Assembly (NCBI GenBank): GCA_033002965.1
Contig: JAURVB010014618.1
Span: 124,001 to 188,000, forward strand
Origin: Piper betle
Lineage: Eukaryota; Streptophyta; Magnoliopsida; Piperales; Piperaceae
Direction: 5' to 3'
Length of the DNA stretch: 64,000 bases
The translations under genes and the position numbers were made by a program. Position 1 is the stretch's first letter, and each line of letters opens with the position of its first letter. Below the pieces are notes generated by a model. The model was not told where the DNA came from and did no database searches. It saw only the letters and a program-made list of their open reading frames with translations. Positions 59,577-64,000 of the stretch are shown piece after piece.

Positions 59577-61620
59577 GTAAATGAGAACGCACGGATGAAC
59601 ATATAGCGAACACTACTTTTTTATTATCAACAACTTACATTAAACCAATCATTTACTAAACTATTCACTTCTCCCACTAGATTTGAAAAGCAGAAGACCT
59701 ACTGCTCATGAACCATGCTCACAGTATATCAAAACATTTTAAGCAAAACTTTTTCATTACCAAACATTTCTTTTCTTACCCCATCCAGACATTACATGTA
59801 TATGCAAGATTAGGGTTTGAAGAGGGAGCAGGCGGTAGGTGGGAACTTGGGTGAGATTTGTAAATGCTTGAACCATGGTACTATTTCTTGGAGGTGGACA
59901 GCCAGATCAACTAGCTTTTTCTTGGGTCTGCAAGGTCCACAACTAGTATGACAAAGCAAATCCTTGAAGAAAGCATTAACTCTTACTATATGACTGGTTG
60001 AGATATCACCACTGCATTTCCCAGCAAGAAGTTGGGCTCCTCATCTAACTACAGCTATGCGTGCTAGCTGCACTTCGCCTTTCATCACCAGAAATAAGAA
60101 GAGGAAGAAGTAAATGCCACAGATCATAACTCTGACATACCAATTACTAGTGGGGTTGTATCTTCACCTGTTTACCCTCAGCCGCTGATAGAAATTAAGT
60201 TGCCAGATGTGATAATATTTTCCGGTACTGCATGCCCACAGTAAGTTAAAGGGAGCTTTGACTAAACTAACTTCTTGCTATTTATTTCCTCTGGAAAAAA
60301 ATCTTGCGATTTGAAATTATGGGTGGCATTCTTGACAAGGGGTACTCATCAACATCAAGTCATGTCTGGTATGTGTTATGTTTTGTACAAGTTTGCTAGT
60401 GTGGTTTCTGTTTGGGACGTTGAAGTTGAATATATTTCGCACTAGAGGAGAGTATTAGTACAATTAGCTTAAGCTTGCTTGTTTTTTTTTTTATAGTATA
60501 TAGTATTTAATTTCCTTTTTAATAGTTTTGACATATTTTTGAAAATAATTTTGTGTTTTTATGACAAGAGATAAAATTATATAAATATGAATGATTTTTA
60601 TGTTTGTCCGCGCTAGGACTTGTTAAAACTTTTCTTTCATGAGGGGGTATCATGTTGAAATAAATATTATTTGGTTTACTGTTCAACCTTTGAGATTTTG
60701 GAACAATTAATGAGCAAAATTGAGCCTTGTTCTTTTTTCATCTTGCTTATTTTAAAATATAAACTATTTGTTTTATAAAAGAATAGTCAGCTCAAGCTTG
60801 ATCTTAGCGGAGCAGCCTGAAAACTAATTCTAAATAATCAAGCATGATTCATTTCGAATTTAATTAGTTTTGAACTAGTCCAATGTAGAGTCTTTTAACG
60901 GTTGCAACAAGTTCAAACTTCAAACGCAGCTCTTATCTTATGCATAAACAACCATTCTAAATTAATTAAGTTATTTTTTCAAAATTAGTTAATCGAATTA
61001 AAAATTTATAAACATATCATCACTAATATATTGGATATGGGCGAATTAGCTAGTGTAGATGTGAAACCAATTTTTGTGGCATCTTACATATTAAGATTTT
61101 TATCTTAATGTGTAAAGTAGTGGGTTTTTAAATTAATATCTAAGACCTCCATAAAATATAAGTTATTCCTGCACATAGGTAATAAGACATCAAGTAGATC
61201 ATGATTTATCTCAATTAAGATGGACATTTATCTTAGATTTTTGGAGAATTATTTTTAATGAAACTATTATTTTCTGAGCTATGGTTTTTTACTCCTTTAA
61301 TTGAATTCAATATCAACATTGGATAAACAACCAAACGCCATATGGTTTGATCATGAGGGTATCTCATGTTGAATAATGGTGTCTAGAGAGGCAAAGAATC
61401 ATAGGGTGCTTGTAGATATAGTCAAACTTAAAATTTTCAAGGTAATGAGTTTACAAATCTTGAAATTTGAAGGATTGCAAGTTAATTAAGCAAGGAATGA
61501 ACAATTGAATAGTTGGAAAGATATTTAAGTGAGGCACATTTGTAAACAAGGGCACGATGGTAAGAGGATCGACCGCCTCTAATTTATTCTTCTTTTTCTT
61601 TTCTCTTCTTTTCGTGTCTA
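59577..61620. other. Intergenic, nothing identified
   Basis: AT-rich DNA without recognisable genes. Confidence 0.5.
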
Positions 61621-61814
61621 CTCGTAGCCTACTACCTTGAAGTTCTAAGTTAGTTGTTTAACCTTCGTATATGTTCCTCTTCACTGATTATGACGATGTT
61701 GTAACGAACCGCGTCTCCTCGTAACCTACTACCATGAGGTTCTAAGTTAGTTGTTTTACCTTTGTATATGTTACTCTTCACCGATTAGGACGTTGTTGTA
61801 ACGAACCGCTCATG
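61621..61814 (+). repeat. Tandem duplication, 97-bp unit
   Basis: CTCGTAGCCTACTACC...GTTCTAAGTTAGTTGTTT...TTGTAACGAACCGC occurs twice at a 97-bp offset with several substitutions. Confidence 0.9.
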
Positions 61815-62426
61815 TTCACTTTGACGGGCAAAGTTATTTTTTAAAATAGTTAACATAAGTTGAAGATCTATGTATTATTCTAATTAATAAATTAGATATT
61901 ATTTTAATAGATATTAAATATTAAACTAATTTGGGGAATGTCATAATCCACACTAAAAAAATTTGTCCTTTTAATTCATACCCTTAACATATTATTAAGA
62001 GCCCAACCCATTGTCAATCTAGCCCACAATCAAATACTGTGTTAGTTTAAGTAATCTAGTTTTATTTGTAATAATTTGACTTAAACATAAAATGATGGGT
62101 TAAGTTATTTCTTCAAAATAATTAACTTTAGTTGAAGATTTATATGATGTTCTTACTAATAAATTAGATCTTATTTTAATAAGTATTATAAGTATCATGG
62201 TTGCTCTTATAGCATATATTATATTTAAAGTTTGGGCCTATTCTGATTTAAATTTTAGGGTTTAGAATTGAGCCTCAATCTAGTTGTACGCACTGCGATT
62301 AAAATATGTAAAATGTACAACCCTGCTCCAATGTCAAAAAAATAATGGGATGGTCAATTATGTACTTTTAGGGTACGAGAATGGACTAATGACAAATCAG
62401 ATAGCCTCTAGTAAGTGCATATTTAA

Positions 62427-62534
62427 AGTTTAGGGTTTAGGGTTTAGAGTTTATGGTTTAAGTGTTTATGGTTTAGTATTTAGGGTTTGAGATTTAGGGT
62501 TTAGGGTTTAAGGTTTAGGGTTTAGGTTTTAGGG
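62427..62534 (+). repeat. Interstitial telomere-like repeat (TTTAGGG)n
   Basis: About fifteen perfect and variant units of the plant telomere repeat on the plus strand (TTTAGGG, TTTAGAG, TTTATGG, TTTAAGG). It is flanked by a short direct repeat AAGTGCATATTTA at about 62414 and 62544. Confidence 0.9.
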
Positions 62535-62691
62535 CCTATAGAAAGTGCATATTTAGGCTTGTGATATTTTGTTGGCATACAGTCATCATTCTAAGCAAAG
62601 AGCTCACCATAGGTTTATAATAATTTAAAGATATTTTAAATTTACCTATTATTCATTATTTGTATGTTTTGCTTATGTATTTGAAAATACT

Positions 62692-64000
62692 TGTAACACC
62701 CCAAATCCGGTCCACACTCGTGAACCGAACCGGCATGTTACAGGCCCCGGTTAGGTCGGCTAACCCGAACCTAACTCATGCGGATCCAATCTCGGCGTCT
62801 TAAGATGAAGATACGACTCGCAATGCATTGATGAATATACAACCCTAACGTGGTACTACATGAATGACATGCAATTCAAGCACACACCAATACCATTACG
62901 ATTAAACTCAATAAAAATTCTAAAATAAAACGAACAGAATTTCCCCTAAAAGTGCAATTAGGATCCACCCTGTCAAAACAATACATACCAATATATATGC
63001 ATATATCAATAATTTTAATCACACATAATCTAATATACTGTATATTCATTATAGAACTTGGGCCATACTTCTGCTGCGCACTCTGATCACATCTCACCTC
63101 TTATCATCATATCTTAGCTTTTCATCATGTCATAACATTATTTCGTTGCGTTTAATCATATCCTATCATGTCTTAGTATTTCACATCATTCACAATATGA
63201 TAGCATCATCAATAAAATATAAACACTCAATCGACTAACATGTGTGCAAGTGACAACAATGCTCCTCCGTCCAAGCTGGCTCCTTCAACTCGTGATTATT
63301 ACCTACATATAGTATAAAAACACGTCAGTAACAAGTGTTACTGGTCCGGAAAATAAAATAACTATAACAAGCTGGCTATGAGAGCAAACTCTCATATGAA
63401 AGAAAACATCATACTCCACGTGAACACTCTGAAGGGCACTACTGAGGAGCCACTGGGCTGCAGACCCGGTAGCATCCCAAACTTACTGATCTGCTGCTGG
63501 TACTGTGCCGCTCTCGGCACTTCTTTTTCAGTACTTCTCGTGAAACTTTATCCTAAGCCCTCTCCTTACCTCCATATTTCTCCTGGCCTTGAGCACGAAG
63601 GCCGAGTACTCTCAGGCAGTCGCCTTTAGTACCCTTTGAACCACAAGTCCGGACATGCGCTGTACTAAACAGTACCCGTAAACCTCCACGTTCTCCGGGT
63701 GTGAGGAACTCAAACGCGGAGTTGTCAGGATCCCTCGGGAATGGAACAGTCCGCTGGCACTAATCCAGAGCCCGCTTTGACTGTCACGGCATCCTCTGCA
63801 TGGTACGTGCAGTCGATTTCTCCATCTCTCGTCTCACTGAAAACGCGAAAACTACATATATATATATAGGGCTGGGTAGGGATTTATATAATAGGCCCGA
63901 AGGCAACTTGTGGTGGATCTTGTTTTCGAAATCATCCTCGAGGGATCTCATCCTCGAGGGGTTATTAATCCGGAAAACTATTCGGTTAAATGGCCCGAGT
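62692..64000 (+). mobile_element. LTR (copy D), same family, runs off the window
   Basis: Starts TGTAACACCCC at 62692 after ATACT. Landmarks follow the family order: CTCGGCGTCTTAAGATG, TTTCCCCTAAAAGTGCAAT, CTCCTGGCCTTGAGCACGAA, GTACTCTCAGGCAGTCGCCT, AACCTCCACGTTCTCCGGGT, a TATATATATATA box followed by GGGCTGGGTAGGGATTTA, and the CTCGAGG hairpin near 63940. It is diverged from copies A and B in the first 600 bp and so represents another subfamily. The end is not visible, so solo or full-length status is unknown. Confidence 0.85.

Noticed and set aside
62427..62534. Chromosome end
   Set aside because: The telomere-like units are degenerate and followed by ordinary retroelement sequence, so the tract is interstitial.
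1..64000. CRISPR arrays, bacterial operons or phage genes
   Set aside because: No spaced direct repeats of that type and clear plant gene structure throughout.

Overview
This is a plant nuclear window, probably from a non-grass monocot. The evidence is AT-rich intergenic DNA, split genes with GT-AG introns, many nested retroelements and MITEs, GC-rich exons in two genes (protease exon 6 and glycosyltransferase exon 1), and a nuclear tRNA-Leu. The monocot call is an inference from base composition and the look of the proteins. I cannot name the species.

Layout. 1-5.2 kb is a decayed Copia retrotransposon split by a 2.8-kb solo LTR. 5.2-9.6 kb is repeat-rich DNA I cannot assign. 9.6-10.4 kb is a foldback element interrupted by a hAT-type MITE. 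11.5-12.3 kb and 21.8-22.5 kb hold decayed antisense copies of the same LTR family. 13.56-19.39 kb is a ten-exon subtilase gene (SBT5.6-like) with a one-base frameshift and a duplicated splice acceptor. 23.4-24.4 kb is a LINE remnant. 25.86-26.21 kb is an S40/DUF584 gene. 26.6-27.1 kb is a tentative reverse-transcribing-element remnant. 28.6-32.9 kb is a Copia element on the minus strand with both LTRs. 33-40 kb is AT-rich intergenic DNA. 40.29-40.93 kb is a second hAT MITE, about 110 bp upstream of the TATA box of a six-exon GAUT12-type glycosyltransferase (41.33-45.19 kb). A tRNA-Leu(AAG) lies at 46.5 kb. 47.07-49.12 kb (minus) is a rhamnose synthase (RHM) gene whose N-terminal half is frameshifted while its C-terminal half is open. 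50.4-56.0 kb is one solo LTR inside another of the same family. 57.69-58.78 kb (minus) is an intact three-exon PROTODERMAL FACTOR 1 gene. 62.43-62.53 kb is an interstitial telomere-like tract. A further LTR copy starts at 62.69 kb and runs off the window.

How it fits together. Three of the five protein genes relate to the cell wall: the GAUT12 type (xylan/pectin), RHM (UDP-rhamnose for pectin) and PDF1 (epidermal wall protein). Nothing in the sequence shows that they are co-regulated. The main structural themes are repeated invasion by one long-LTR family (six recognisable copies, three with 5-bp target duplications and no visible internal region, hence solo LTRs) and a hAT MITE family whose two copies share an embedded tRNA-like module.
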